Shown here: one piece after another, positions 1 to 9,127 of the stretch | Position numbering within the stretch: the first letter of the stretch is position 1 | How the letters are laid out: each line of letters starts with the position of its first letter | From: Clostridia bacterium BRH_c25 | GTDB lineage: Bacteria; Bacillota_A; Clostridia; Lutisporales; Lutisporaceae | Direction of reading: 5' to 3' | NCBI GenBank assembly: GCA_001515955.1 | Contig: LOES01000170.1 | Location: forward strand, 1 to 32,411 | Length of the DNA: 32,411 nucleotides | The notes under the pieces: generated by a model | What the model saw: only the letters and a program-made list of their open reading frames with translations | Told to the model about the DNA's origin: nothing | Databases searched by the model: none | Translations under genes and position numbers: made by a program

Positions 1-825
1 GGCAATGTAGACCTCTCATGTAGAATTTTAAGTTCAGAGGCTGAAAAAGCGTTAGGTCAGAAAATCGTTATTCTTAATAAAGAAGGCGGCGGTGCAGTTA
101 TAGGGCAGACATACGTTACAAAAGCTAAACCCGATGGTTATACACTGCTTGCTCTTACCAGTTCTTATGTCACAAATATTATTTTGAAAGGTGCGGAATA
201 TACCTTAGACTCTGTGGAACCTGTAATGATGTATTGTTTTGACCCGGAAATAATGCTTGTTAACGCCGATTCAGACATAAAATCTATAGACGATTTGATT
301 GAAAAATCAAAAGAAACTCCTCTTCTACATTCCACACCAGGGAATGGAACGTCTCATCATATTGCAGGTATGCTGTTTACCCAGAAGACGGGAGCACAGT
401 TTGATTATCTACATACCAACGGCTCTGCAGAACAGACTGTTCAAATTGCAGGGGGACATGCAGAAGTCGGCTTTAGTACATATGCTGGAGCAGCGTCTCT
501 TATTGACCAGGGAAAGATAAGAGTCTTGGCTGTTGCCAGTGATGTAAGGTCGGAGGAATTTCCTGATGTGCCGACTTTCAAAGAATTGGGAATTGATTTT
601 ACTTATGGAGCTTATAGAGGTATTGCAGCACCAGCCGGAACTCCAGCAGAGGTAGTTGATATTCTTGAAAAAGCCCTTGACGATGCTTTAAATTCAGAAA
701 CAGTTAAAGAGCAATTTAAGAATTCAGGGCTTCCTGTAACATTTAAGAACTCAGAAGATTTTAAAAAGATGTTAAAAGATGATTATGACGGAATGAATTC
801 AATGAAAGATATTCTAACAAAATAA
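1..825 (+). CDS. tctC: Tripartite tricarboxylate transporter substrate-binding protein TctC (5' partial)
   Basis: This is the C-terminal 274 residues of a periplasmic-type solute-binding protein. The frame is open from base 1, so the signal peptide and N-terminal lobe lie outside the window. The visible part has the family pattern: a nucleotide-like loop GGGAVIGQTYV, then KPDGYTLL, then the second lobe with TPGNGTSHHIAG, GSAEQTVQIAGGHAEVG and RVLAVASD. TctC proteins bind carboxylates outside the membrane and deliver them to the TctA/TctB permease, whose genes follow directly. A stem-loop lies just downstream. The ligand cannot be read from sequence; the following catabolic genes suggest a di- or tricarboxylate. 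In a Gram-positive the protein would be expected to be a lipoprotein, but that end is missing. Confidence 0.93.
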   Translation, partial: GNVDLSCRILSSEAEKALGQKIVILNKEGGGAVIGQTYVTKAKPDGYTLLALTSSYVTNIILKGAEYTLDSVEPVMMYCFDPEIMLVNADSDIKSIDDLIEKSKETPLLHSTPGNGTSHHIAGMLFTQKTGAQFDYLHTNGSAEQTVQIAGGHAEVGFSTYAGAASLIDQGKIRVLAVASDVRSEEFPDVPTFKELGIDFTYGAYRGIAAPAGTPAEVVDILEKALDDALNSETVKEQFKNSGLPVTFKNSEDFKKMLKDDYDGMNSMKDILTK

Positions 826-860
826 TTATTCTAATTTGTATGAGTTAAATCAATGTGTAA

Positions 861-900
861 CGGGCTTTAATAAAGGTGAATTTACCGGATTTAAAGCCCG
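861..900 (+). promoter_or_regulatory. Intercistronic stem-loop between tctC and tctB
   Basis: CGGGCTTTAA (861-870) and TTAAAGCCCG (891-900) form a perfect 10-bp inverted repeat around a 20-nt loop. No U-run follows, so it is unlikely to be a strong terminator. A hairpin directly after a binding-protein gene often stabilises the upstream mRNA or limits read-through, giving more binding protein than permease. That role is inferred. Confidence 0.6.
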
Positions 901-929
901 GAAATATGAAAGCGGAGGGGGGGGAATCT

Positions 930-1373
930 TTGAAAATCAACGATTTAATTTTATCTACCGCTTCAATAATTATTGGAGCTATTGTTATTATATCATCATT
1001 ATCCATGAAGGCCAGTGTAGCTTTCTTTCCAAAACTTTCAGCAAGCTTTTTAATGATTTTAGGTGTAATTCTATTGGCTACAACCTTGCTGAAAAAGCTT
1101 GAATTAAGCAAAAATGAAAAAGTTAATAAATTTGATGTTCAGAAGGTTATCAGAGTTGCATTAGTAATTGCGATATTATTCGCGTATTACCTTGCAATCA
1201 ATTTTCTAGGATATACTATTCCAACTTTCTTATTAATCTTTACTATTGTCTATGTTTTGGACTACAGGAACCTCAAGGCAAATTTAATGACTTCTTTAGG
1301 TGTAAGCATTGGATTATATCTGATTTTCACATATATTTTCCAGGTGCATTTTCCTAAAGGTTTATTCTTTTAA
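930..1373 (+). CDS. tctB: Tripartite tricarboxylate transporter small permease subunit TctB
   Basis: This is a small membrane protein of about 147 residues with four hydrophobic segments, the size and layout of TctB. It begins LKINDLILSTASIIIGAIVI and its third and fourth segments surround YYLAINFLGYTIPTFLLIF. I chose the TTG at 930 because GGAGGGGGGG (914-923) sits just upstream. The GTG at 876 would extend the frame into the tctC-tctB hairpin and has no usable ribosome binding site. TctB is the poorly conserved small subunit that works with TctA in the inner membrane. The assignment rests on size, hydrophobicity and its place between tctC and tctA. Confidence 0.85.
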   Translation: MKINDLILSTASIIIGAIVIISSLSMKASVAFFPKLSASFLMILGVILLATTLLKKLELSKNEKVNKFDVQKVIRVALVIAILFAYYLAINFLGYTIPTFLLIFTIVYVLDYRNLKANLMTSLGVSIGLYLIFTYIFQVHFPKGLFF

Positions 1374-1393
1374 AGAAAGGAGGGAATTTACAA

Positions 1394-2932
1394 ATGTCTT
1401 CAATACTTATGGGACTTCAAGCCATAATGAATCCGCAGACGCTGCTATTTATACTTGCCGGTGTTCTGATAGGATTTATTATAGGTGCTCTCCCAGGCTT
1501 AACGGGAAATATGGCAATAGCATTAATGGTTCCGGTTACATTTACGATGGAGCCTGTCGCCGCATTAGCATTCCTTGGAGCTATTTATACATCATCAATA
1601 TTTGGTGGCTCTGTTTCTGCAATTCTTTTGGGTATACCCGGAACAGTATCCTCTATGGCCACTACGTTGGACGGTTACCCTATGGCTTTAAAGGGTAAAG
1701 CCGGACAGGCACTCGGTATTGCTACACTTAGCTCTGTTTTTGGAGGTTTATTTAGTTCGTTTGTACTAATGTTTTTTGCTCCGATGCTTGCTGAACAGGC
1801 ATTGAGGTTCGGACCTTCTGAATATTTTGCAGTTGCTGTTCTTGGTTTGTCCTGTATTGCAAATATAGGTGGCGGGTCAATGACAAAAGGGTTAATATCT
1901 GGAGCGTTAGGGTTACTGCTTGCAATAATAGGAATGGACCCTCAGACAGGATTTCCTAGATTTACATTCGGCAGTGTTAACTTATTGGAGGGCATTGAAC
2001 TTGTACCTGCTCTGATAGGATTATTCGGTATTGTTGCCATATTGAAAACTGCTGAAAAAAGCAATGAGCCTGACCGCAGTGTACCTATTCCGGATGTAGG
2101 TTCGGTATGGATCGGCTGGAAGATGTGTCTAAGACTTATACCTACATGGCTAAGAGGCTCCGTTATAGGAACTATTATCGGAATTATTCCCGGTACGGGA
2201 ACAAATATAGCAACTTTCCTATCTTATGACATGGAAAAGAAGTTTTCTAAGAATGGTCCTAAATTTGGAGAAGGTGAACCTGAAGGCATTGCAGCGCCGG
2301 AATCTGCCAATAACGGTGTAACAGGTGGCTCATTGGTTCCGCTTTTGGCTTTGGGAGTACCAGGCAACGCTACATCCGCTTTATTTTTGGGAGCAATAAT
2401 GATACACGGGCTGAGAGTAGGACCAGTATTGTTTTCGGATCAGCCTGAAATTGTTAATGGTCTGTTTATAAGCTTGTTTATATCAAATTTACTTATGGCA
2501 CCAATAGGATTATTTATTCTTAGATATATTAAATCAATTTTATCTATTCCTGATAAGTTATTGTCTGGTGTTGTAGCAGCCTTTTGTGTAACGGGGGTTT
2601 ATGCATTAAATTCGAATACATTTGATTTACTTATTTTAATTGTATTCGGATTTTTAGGATATGTTTTTTATAAATTTAAAGTGCCAACAGCCCCTTTGAT
2701 AGTTGCAATGGTATTGGGCTCCATGGCGGAATCAAATTTGAGACAGGCTCTGGTAGCTAGCAGAGGCAGCTATTCATTCCTTTATACTCAACCAATAACT
2801 TTATTTATTGTTTTAGCATCTCTGGCAAGCTTTTTATTCCCGGTTATCAACAATATAATTAAAACAAAAGCAATGTTCAAAAGTGCTGCAGCAGAGGCAA
2901 CAAGTGAAATGGCAGTAGAGGATGATGATTAA
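1394..2932 (+). CDS. tctA: Tripartite tricarboxylate transporter large permease TctA
   Basis: A 512-residue polytopic membrane protein of full TctA length. Diagnostic stretches are GALPGLTGNMAIALMVPVTF near residues 32-51, FGGSVSAILLGIPGTVSSMAT near 70-90, and the second repeat IGIIPGTGTNIATFLSYD with GVTGGSLVPLLALGVPGNATSALFLGA. TctA is the main transport subunit, driven by the ion gradient. The start follows AAAGGAGGG with good spacing, 20 bp after tctB, and the stop lies 3 bp before the next gene, so the set is co-transcribed. The acidic tail EMAVEDDD is not a conserved feature. The family call is secure; the substrate is inferred only from the neighbouring genes. Confidence 0.96.
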   Translation: MSSILMGLQAIMNPQTLLFILAGVLIGFIIGALPGLTGNMAIALMVPVTFTMEPVAALAFLGAIYTSSIFGGSVSAILLGIPGTVSSMATTLDGYPMALKGKAGQALGIATLSSVFGGLFSSFVLMFFAPMLAEQALRFGPSEYFAVAVLGLSCIANIGGGSMTKGLISGALGLLLAIIGMDPQTGFPRFTFGSVNLLEGIELVPALIGLFGIVAILKTAEKSNEPDRSVPIPDVGSVWIGWKMCLRLIPTWLRGSVIGTIIGIIPGTGTNIATFLSYDMEKKFSKNGPKFGEGEPEGIAAPESANNGVTGGSLVPLLALGVPGNATSALFLGAIMIHGLRVGPVLFSDQPEIVNGLFISLFISNLLMAPIGLFILRYIKSILSIPDKLLSGVVAAFCVTGVYALNSNTFDLLILIVFGFLGYVFYKFKVPTAPLIVAMVLGSMAESNLRQALVASRGSYSFLYTQPITLFIVLASLASFLFPVINNIIKTKAMFKSAAAEATSEMAVEDDD

Positions 2933-2935
2933 AAT

Positions 2936-4879
2936 ATGATTGGTACAGCGCGTAATATTATAGAAAAAATTATTATAGGACATCTGGTTTATGGGGATTT
3001 GACCAAAGAAAATGAAATAGGGATAAAAGTCGACCAGACGCTCACCCAGGATCCTACAGGAATTATGGCATTATTACAGTTTGAAGCAATGGGTGTTAGC
3101 CGGGTAAAAACGGAAAAATCCGTAGCGTATATAGATCATAATACATTGCAAACGGGTTTTGAAAGTGCTGATGATCACAGGTATATTCACTCTATGGCTA
3201 AAAAACATGGTATGTACTATTCCCGGGCAGGTAACGGCATTTGCCATCAAGTTCATCTGGAGCGTTTCGGAAAGCCGGGTAAAATTCTCCTGGGAAGTGA
3301 TTCACATACTCCTACCTGCGGAGGGCTCGGAATGCTTGGAATAGGAGCAGGAGGCTTAGATGTTGCCAATGTTATGGCTGGGGGAACATATTATATAACA
3401 ATGCCTGGGATTGTCAGAATAAATCTCACAGGTAGACTGGCTCCATATGTAACAGCCAAGGATATTGCATTAGAGGTTTTGTGTCGGTTAAGCACAAAGG
3501 GAAATGTAGGTATGATGGTTGAGTATGGAGGTGAAGGCATAATAAACCTTACTGTGCCTGAGCGGGCAACCATAGCTAATATGGGAGCTGAGCTGGGAGT
3601 TACATCCTCGATATTCCCATCAGATGAGCAGACGAGAGAATTTCTGAAGTCACAGGAAAGAGAAGAGGATTTTGTTGAGCTTAAGGCTGACTCTGATGCA
3701 CAATATGATAAGGTTATCGGTATTGATCTGGGCAGCATTGTGCCTCTTGCTGCATGTCCTCACAGCTCTGATAATGTAAAGACTGTTGAGGCTTGTAGAG
3801 GGCTCAAGGTGGACCAGATATGTATAGGAAGCTGCACAAATTCCTCCTATCTTGATTTAATGAAGGTTGCAAATATATTAATGGGGAAAACCGTATGCCA
3901 GGGTGTATCATTAGCTATAGCACCGGGTTCTAAGCAGATTTTATCAATGCTTGCTCAAAACGGGGCACTTGCAGATATGATAAACGCTGGAGCAAGAATA
4001 TTGGAAAGCGCATGTGGACCGTGTATAGGGATGGGCTTTTCGCCGTCATCGGGAGGCGCTGTATCACTACGCACATTTAACCGTAATTTTGAAGGAAGAA
4101 GTGGAACGGAAGATGCTCAAATTTTTCTTGTCAGTCCTGAAACAGCAGCAGCTTCAGCTATAACTGGATTTCTTACGGACCCTAGAACATTGGGAGAGCC
4201 TTTGGATATAAGGCTCCCTGATAAATTTATCATAAACGACAATATGATTGAAGCACCTGAGCCAGAGGGAAATAGCGTAGAAATAGTGCGAGGACCAAAT
4301 ATTAAGCCCTTACCCGTAAATGCAGAGCTTAAAAATATACTTTCCGGCAAAGTTCTTCTGAAAGCAGGAGACAATGTAACAACAGATCATATTATGCCGG
4401 CAGGCGCAAAGCTTTTGCCTTTCAGAGCCAATATTCCGTATCTATCGGATTACTGTTTTGCAGGTCTTGATTCGGAATTTCCAAGTCGGGCTAAAAAATG
4501 GAATGGCGGCTTTATAATTGCAGGTTCAAATTATGGTCAGGGATCATCACGGGAAAGCGCTGCTCTTGTGCCTCTTTATCTTTCTGTAAAGGGAGTCATT
4601 GCAAAATCCTTTGCCCGTATTCACTATGACAACCTTATTAATTCTGGGATATTGCCTCTAAGCTTTGAAGATAATGCCCATTACGAAATAATAGATGTGG
4701 GTGATGAACTTACTATGGACGGCTTAAAAGAAAAAATAAAAAACAGGCAGCAGCTCTATATTAATAATGTTACGAAGGGTTTGTTATTGCCTGTCAAAAT
4801 GTCTCTTTCAGACAGACAGACATATATAATACTTGCCGGAGGACTTCTTAACTATACAAAATTAAATAGTACATGTTAA
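2936..4879 (+). CDS. Aconitase-family hydratase (single-chain, Aquifex type)
   Basis: A 647-residue aconitase-superfamily protein, the length of the shorter single-chain 'Aquifex type' aconitases rather than the ~890-residue AcnA or ~860-residue AcnB forms. The three [4Fe-4S] cysteines are present: C300 in ICIGSCTNSSY and C360/C363 in ESACGPCIGMG. The substrate-loop HTPTCGGLGMLGIGAGG and the C-terminal swivelling domain with GSNYGQGSSRESAAL are intact. It should be cytosolic and interconvert a 2-hydroxy and 3-hydroxy tricarboxylate through an aconitate-like intermediate. Starting 3 bp after tctA, it is probably translationally coupled. It may be a housekeeping aconitase or one dedicated to the imported compound; the operon favours the second. 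Confidence 0.92.
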   Translation: MIGTARNIIEKIIIGHLVYGDLTKENEIGIKVDQTLTQDPTGIMALLQFEAMGVSRVKTEKSVAYIDHNTLQTGFESADDHRYIHSMAKKHGMYYSRAGNGICHQVHLERFGKPGKILLGSDSHTPTCGGLGMLGIGAGGLDVANVMAGGTYYITMPGIVRINLTGRLAPYVTAKDIALEVLCRLSTKGNVGMMVEYGGEGIINLTVPERATIANMGAELGVTSSIFPSDEQTREFLKSQEREEDFVELKADSDAQYDKVIGIDLGSIVPLAACPHSSDNVKTVEACRGLKVDQICIGSCTNSSYLDLMKVANILMGKTVCQGVSLAIAPGSKQILSMLAQNGALADMINAGARILESACGPCIGMGFSPSSGGAVSLRTFNRNFEGRSGTEDAQIFLVSPETAAASAITGFLTDPRTLGEPLDIRLPDKFIINDNMIEAPEPEGNSVEIVRGPNIKPLPVNAELKNILSGKVLLKAGDNVTTDHIMPAGAKLLPFRANIPYLSDYCFAGLDSEFPSRAKKWNGGFIIAGSNYGQGSSRESAALVPLYLSVKGVIAKSFARIHYDNLINSGILPLSFEDNAHYEIIDVGDELTMDGLKEKIKNRQQLYINNVTKGLLLPVKMSLSDRQTYIILAGGLLNYTKLNSTC

Positions 4880-4952
4880 ATGATAGGCAATATCTAACGC
4901 CAATTGCGTCTTACAGGCTTTTCAAAATCAAGTAAAAAGGCGGTTGGAAGCT

Positions 4953-6296
4953 ATGGATGAATTAAATATAACTTATGAATTATCTAAAGCCTTGGCTGGC
5001 TTAAAGTACTCGGACCTGGACAACGAGACCATTACTGATGTCAAATATAAAATATTGGACTGGCTGGGTTGTACAATCGGAGCGGGACAAAATAAAACGG
5101 TTGTAAATATCATTGAAATATATAAAGAAATGGGGGGGCGTGAGCAGTCAACAGTTATCGGCGGGAAAAAAAGAGTACAAATGGTCAATGCAGCATTTGC
5201 AAACGGAATGATAGGTCATGCACTGGAATATGATGACGTAAACAAGCCCGCAATAACACATCCCGGAGCAATAGCTGTTCCTTCAGCTCTTGCAGCGGCT
5301 GAATGCATTAATGCAAGCATAGAGGACTTCATATTAGGGATTGTTGCCGGTTATGAAGTTATGATAAGAGTAGGTACGGCCCTTAATCCATCTCATTATA
5401 AATACTGGCATACTACAGGAGCTTGCGGATCTCTATCTGCTGCTGCTGCGGTCGGAAAGGTCAAGGGATACAGCATAAATAAGATGGAAAAGATACTCGG
5501 CATTGCCGGTACAATGGCATCAGGTCTGGTTGCTGTTTTTGGTACTGATGCAAAACTGGTAAATGCCGGACATGCATGTTATGCAGGAGCTATGGCTTCT
5601 GAATTTATTGACAGGGGACTGACAGGGGCTCGAGATATAATAGGTAGCAAAAACGGATTTGCAAAAGCTTTCTCCCAAGAAGAAGATTTGTCATCTATTA
5701 CAGATGAGTTAGGAGAAAAGCTTATGATAGGCACAGCATTTTATAAGATTCATGCTTCCTGCGGACATACACACTCAGCCATTGATGGAATCCTTTCAAT
5801 TATTAATGAAGAAAAACTGAATGCTAAGGATGTTCAAAGCATAAAAATTGGTACATATAAAACAGCTGTAGAGCTGACGGGAGAATTCAATAATAGTTCG
5901 GAGCAGACGGCAAAGTTTTCTTTGCCCTATTGTGCTACATGTGCTTTATTATACGGGCAGGTAACGCTTGCAGAGTTTTCCGGGAATATCTTAAACAATA
6001 TGGAAATTCTTGAAACTCAGAAACAAATAGAAGTTTATGAGGACGATGAATGTTCTAAACTGTATCCTACCAAAAGAATGGCGAAAGTGAAAATAACTGC
6101 AAATAAAATGGACTATGTAAGAACCATTCCTCTGCCTTTCGGGAAGCCCCCCCATAGTTTCTTGGAGAAAAAGTTTATGTCACTTGCTGCAATGACAATA
6201 CCTGTAAAACTAGCAGAGGAAATTAAAGATGCAGTATTAAATTTGGAAAAAATGAAAAAGATGGATGAACTAAGTATAATATTAAAAAAGATATAG
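4953..6296 (+). CDS. MmgE/PrpD family protein
   Basis: About 447 residues with the MmgE/PrpD fold over the full length: GHALEYDDVNKPAITHPGA near residue 90, HYKYWHTTGACGSLSAAAA near 147-165, and KIHASCGHTHSAIDGIL near 265. Known members include 2-methylcitrate dehydratase PrpD, cis-aconitate decarboxylase and iminodisuccinate epimerase, all acting on small polycarboxylates. I prefer the ATG at 4953 (AAGGCGG 9 bp upstream); a TTG at 4944 is possible. It sits between an aconitase and a fumarate-type lyase. No methylcitrate synthase or methylisocitrate lyase gene is nearby, so a methylcitrate cycle is not supported. Candidate roles are an isomerase, epimerase or decarboxylase acting before the lyase. 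The stop is TAG, used normally. Confidence 0.88.
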   Translation: MDELNITYELSKALAGLKYSDLDNETITDVKYKILDWLGCTIGAGQNKTVVNIIEIYKEMGGREQSTVIGGKKRVQMVNAAFANGMIGHALEYDDVNKPAITHPGAIAVPSALAAAECINASIEDFILGIVAGYEVMIRVGTALNPSHYKYWHTTGACGSLSAAAAVGKVKGYSINKMEKILGIAGTMASGLVAVFGTDAKLVNAGHACYAGAMASEFIDRGLTGARDIIGSKNGFAKAFSQEEDLSSITDELGEKLMIGTAFYKIHASCGHTHSAIDGILSIINEEKLNAKDVQSIKIGTYKTAVELTGEFNNSSEQTAKFSLPYCATCALLYGQVTLAEFSGNILNNMEILETQKQIEVYEDDECSKLYPTKRMAKVKITANKMDYVRTIPLPFGKPPHSFLEKKFMSLAAMTIPVKLAEEIKDAVLNLEKMKKMDELSIILKKI

Positions 6297-6310
6297 ATAG
6301 GAGTGATAAT

Positions 6311-7681
6311 ATGGCTTCAAATATGGTAGACTCAATGTTGTTTAAAAACGTTTTCAGTACTAAAGAGATGAGAGATATTTTTGATGATAAAAGGATAATT
6401 CAGAACTGGTTGGATATTGAGGTTGCCCTTGCAAAAACTCAGGCTGAGTTTGGAATAATTCCAAAAGAAGCTGCGGAGGAAATTGAAAAGAAAGCAAAGT
6501 TTGAAAACCTGGATATCGACGAAATAGAAGAAGGTATCAGGAAAATAGGACATTCTCTTGTTCCAACATTAAGAAACCTGGAAAAAATATGTGATAACGG
6601 ATACGGTGAATACATACATCTCGGTGCTACTACTCAGGACATTATTGACACAGGCTTTATGCTATCCATTAAAAGTGCATTTAAAACAATATACAATGAC
6701 CTGAGAGATGTTGAAGAGGTACTTCTCAAGTTGATTGATGAGCATAGAGATACAGTTATGGCAGGAAGGACTCATGGGCAGCAGGCTCTTCCAATCACTT
6801 TCGGATTTAAGGTAGCCGTATGGGCAAGTGAGATAAGAAGGCATATTGAACGAATAAAGGAATGCAAGGACAGAGCCTTGGTTGGGCAGATGAGTGGAGC
6901 TGTCGGGACTATGGCGGGATTTGGATATAGGGCGGTGGAGGTTAGTAATAAGACTATTGAAAGATTAGGTCTTAATATCCCTGAAATTTCATGGCAGAGC
7001 AGCAGGGATCTCCCCATTGAGATTGTAAGTGTACTTGCACTTGCAGCAGCTACTCTTGGTAAAATATCCCATGAAGTGACTACTTTGCAGAAAACAGAGT
7101 TTTCAGAGCTGGCTGAAGGATTTGTCAAAGGTATGGTTGGAAGCAGTACAATGCCCCATAAGAGAAACCCTGGACTTTCTGAAGGAATAACTACTATATC
7201 CAAGATTGCAAAATCAAATCTGCTATTGGCTTATGAATCCATGTATCAGGAACATGAGAGGGACGGAGCGCTGTGGAAAGTTGAATGGTATAGCGTTAAC
7301 CAGTCAATTATAGCTTCCGGTACTGCTATTGCAAAGTCTAAGAAATTATTGGGTAATCTTGTAGTTAATAAAGAGAAAATGAGAAAGAATCTGGAAATGC
7401 TAAAAGGCTTAATGCTTTCAGAGCCCCTCATGCTTGCCCTTGGCGAGAAGATTGGCAAGCAGACGGCACATGAGATTATTTACGAGATTTCTATGGAAAC
7501 CTTTGAGCAGGATGTCATGTTTAAGGATAAACTTTTAGAAAATAATATCGTTGCACAAAATCTCACGTTAGAAGAAGTTGGAAAATTGCTTGATCCTTCT
7601 GAGTACACAGGAGAGAGTAAATATTTTGCTGACCAGGTAGCAAAAAATATCAGAGCTAAAAGGGAAGCTGAAGAGGAATAA
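6311..7681 (+). CDS. Aspartase/fumarase superfamily lyase (PurB/CMLE-like)
   Basis: A 456-residue member of the superfamily that includes adenylosuccinate lyase, argininosuccinate lyase, carboxymuconate cycloisomerase and aspartase. Three conserved regions are visible: HLGATTQDIIDTG (103-115), GRTHGQQALP (152-161) and the signature GSSTMPHKRNP (277-287) with the mobile catalytic Ser. Most members release fumarate by beta-elimination. It closely resembles the 'adenylosuccinate lyase family' proteins found beside MmgE/PrpD genes in catabolic operons, rather than true PurB, and no purine gene is near. Its gene starts 14 bp after the MmgE/PrpD gene and precedes fumarase. I infer that it cleaves an amino- or carboxy-substituted succinate, yielding fumarate for the next enzyme. 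The exact substrate is unknown. Confidence 0.87.
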   Translation: MASNMVDSMLFKNVFSTKEMRDIFDDKRIIQNWLDIEVALAKTQAEFGIIPKEAAEEIEKKAKFENLDIDEIEEGIRKIGHSLVPTLRNLEKICDNGYGEYIHLGATTQDIIDTGFMLSIKSAFKTIYNDLRDVEEVLLKLIDEHRDTVMAGRTHGQQALPITFGFKVAVWASEIRRHIERIKECKDRALVGQMSGAVGTMAGFGYRAVEVSNKTIERLGLNIPEISWQSSRDLPIEIVSVLALAAATLGKISHEVTTLQKTEFSELAEGFVKGMVGSSTMPHKRNPGLSEGITTISKIAKSNLLLAYESMYQEHERDGALWKVEWYSVNQSIIASGTAIAKSKKLLGNLVVNKEKMRKNLEMLKGLMLSEPLMLALGEKIGKQTAHEIIYEISMETFEQDVMFKDKLLENNIVAQNLTLEEVGKLLDPSEYTGESKYFADQVAKNIRAKREAEEE

Positions 7682-7732
7682 TCCATATATAAAGCTTGCT
7701 ATAGTTCAAAGTTGTAATATGGAGGATATAAA

Positions 7733-9097
7733 ATGGAATATAGAATTGAAAAGGATACAATGGGAGAGATAAGGGTTCCTGCAGATAAATACTGGGGAGC
7801 CCAGACTCAAAGAAGTCTTGATAATTTCAGAATTAGTACAGAAAAGATTCCTGTTGAGGTAATAAAGGCATTTGCAATTTTAAAGAAGGCAGCAGCAATC
7901 TCGAATAATATATTAAAGAAGTTAGATGATAAGAGGACAGAAGTAATTGCAAGAGTTTGTGATGAGATTTATGAGGGCAAGCTCACCGGACATTTTCCTC
8001 TTTCGGTCTGGCAGACGGGAAGCGGTACCCAGTCTAATATGAATGTAAATGAAGTGATTGCAAACCGGGGTAGCGAAATATTAGGGGAAAAGCTTATCCA
8101 TCCCAATGATCATGTTAACATGTCTCAAAGCTCTAATGATACTTTTCCCACAGCGATGCATATTGCTGCGCTTATATCAATAGAAGACAGCCTTTTGCCT
8201 TCCATAAAGATTTTAAGGGAAACTTTCTTAAGATTGGAAAGAGAGAATGAAGGTATAGTTAAACTAGGAAGGACACACTTACAAGATGCTGTCCCTATAG
8301 CTTTCTCACAGGAGATAAGCGGATGGAAGACAATGCTGGAAAAGGGCGAAGAAAATATTAGGAGGACTCTTGATAACATAAGGGAGTTGGCATTGGGAGG
8401 AACGGCTGTAGGGACCGGTCTTAATGCACATCCTGATTTTGGAAGGATATCAGCAGAACAAATAAGTGACATAACAAACAAAGCTTTTGCGACTGCCAAA
8501 AATAAATTTCACTCTCTTACCAGTCAGGATAGTTTAGTATTTTCTCATGGGGCATTAAAAGCCCTTGCAGCAGATCTTATGAAAATTGCCAATGATGTAA
8601 GATGGCTTGCGAGCGGTCCGCGCTGCGGAATAGGTGAAATAACAATTCCGGAAAACGAACCGGGAAGCTCCATTATGCCGGGCAAGGTTAATCCGACACA
8701 GTGTGAATCACTTACTATGGTTGCCTGCCAAGTTATATCAAATGATGCGGCAGTATCCTTTGCTGCATCGCAAGGCAATTTTCAATTAAATGTATTTATG
8801 CCGGTTTGTATTTATAATTATCTTCAGTCAGTAAGGCTTTTAAGCGACGGAATAGTTTCGTTCAACAATAATTGTGCCTCAGGAATCAAGGTAAATAAGA
8901 GCAAGATAAAAGAAAACCTGGATAAATCCTTAATGCTGGTTACCGCACTGAATCCTTATATAGGATATGAAAATGCCGCAAAGGTTGCAAAGACAGCTCA
9001 TGTGGAGGGAATCACACTTAAGGAAGCCGCAGTGGAGTTAGGACTCCTTACAGAGGAAAAATTCGACAGTATAGTAAAACCGGAAAACATGGTGTAA
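7733..9097 (+). CDS. fumC: Class II fumarate hydratase
   Basis: A 454-residue class II (iron-independent) fumarase, full length. Motifs in order: [12 protein letters not shown] (21-32), [16 protein letters not shown] (97-112), [13 protein letters not shown] (129-141), [11 protein letters not shown] (179-189) and the signature [15 protein letters not shown]. The SSNDTFPTA and THLQDA boxes are typical of fumarase; aspartases differ at several of these positions. It hydrates fumarate to L-malate in the cytosol. The start follows TGGAGGA. Placed between a fumarate-releasing lyase and malic enzyme, it fits as the middle step to pyruvate. Confidence 0.95.
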   Translation: MEYRIEKDTMGEIRVPADKYWGAQTQRSLDNFRISTEKIPVEVIKAFAILKKAAAISNNILKKLDDKRTEVIARVCDEIYEGKLTGHFPLSVWQTGSGTQSNMNVNEVIANRGSEILGEKLIHPNDHVNMSQSSNDTFPTAMHIAALISIEDSLLPSIKILRETFLRLERENEGIVKLGRTHLQDAVPIAFSQEISGWKTMLEKGEENIRRTLDNIRELALGGTAVGTGLNAHPDFGRISAEQISDITNKAFATAKNKFHSLTSQDSLVFSHGALKALAADLMKIANDVRWLASGPRCGIGEITIPENEPGSSIMPGKVNPTQCESLTMVACQVISNDAAVSFAASQGNFQLNVFMPVCIYNYLQSVRLLSDGIVSFNNNCASGIKVNKSKIKENLDKSLMLVTALNPYIGYENAAKVAKTAHVEGITLKEAAVELGLLTEEKFDSIVKPENMV

Positions 9098-9127
9098 GCT
9101 GCTGTAATATTTATAAGGGGGTAAGTA

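Noticed and set aside
876..929. Upstream GTG start for tctB
   Set aside because: It lies in the stem-loop after tctC and lacks a ribosome binding site, whereas GGAGGGGGGG serves the TTG at 930.
2936..6296. Methylcitrate cycle from aconitase plus PrpD-like protein
   Set aside because: No methylcitrate synthase or methylisocitrate lyase is nearby, and the next genes lead from fumarate to pyruvate instead.
6772..7203. Long antisense open frame within the lyase gene
   Set aside because: It mirrors a well-conserved sense gene, has no ribosome binding site and its product matches no family I recognise. Other antisense frames were dismissed on the same grounds.
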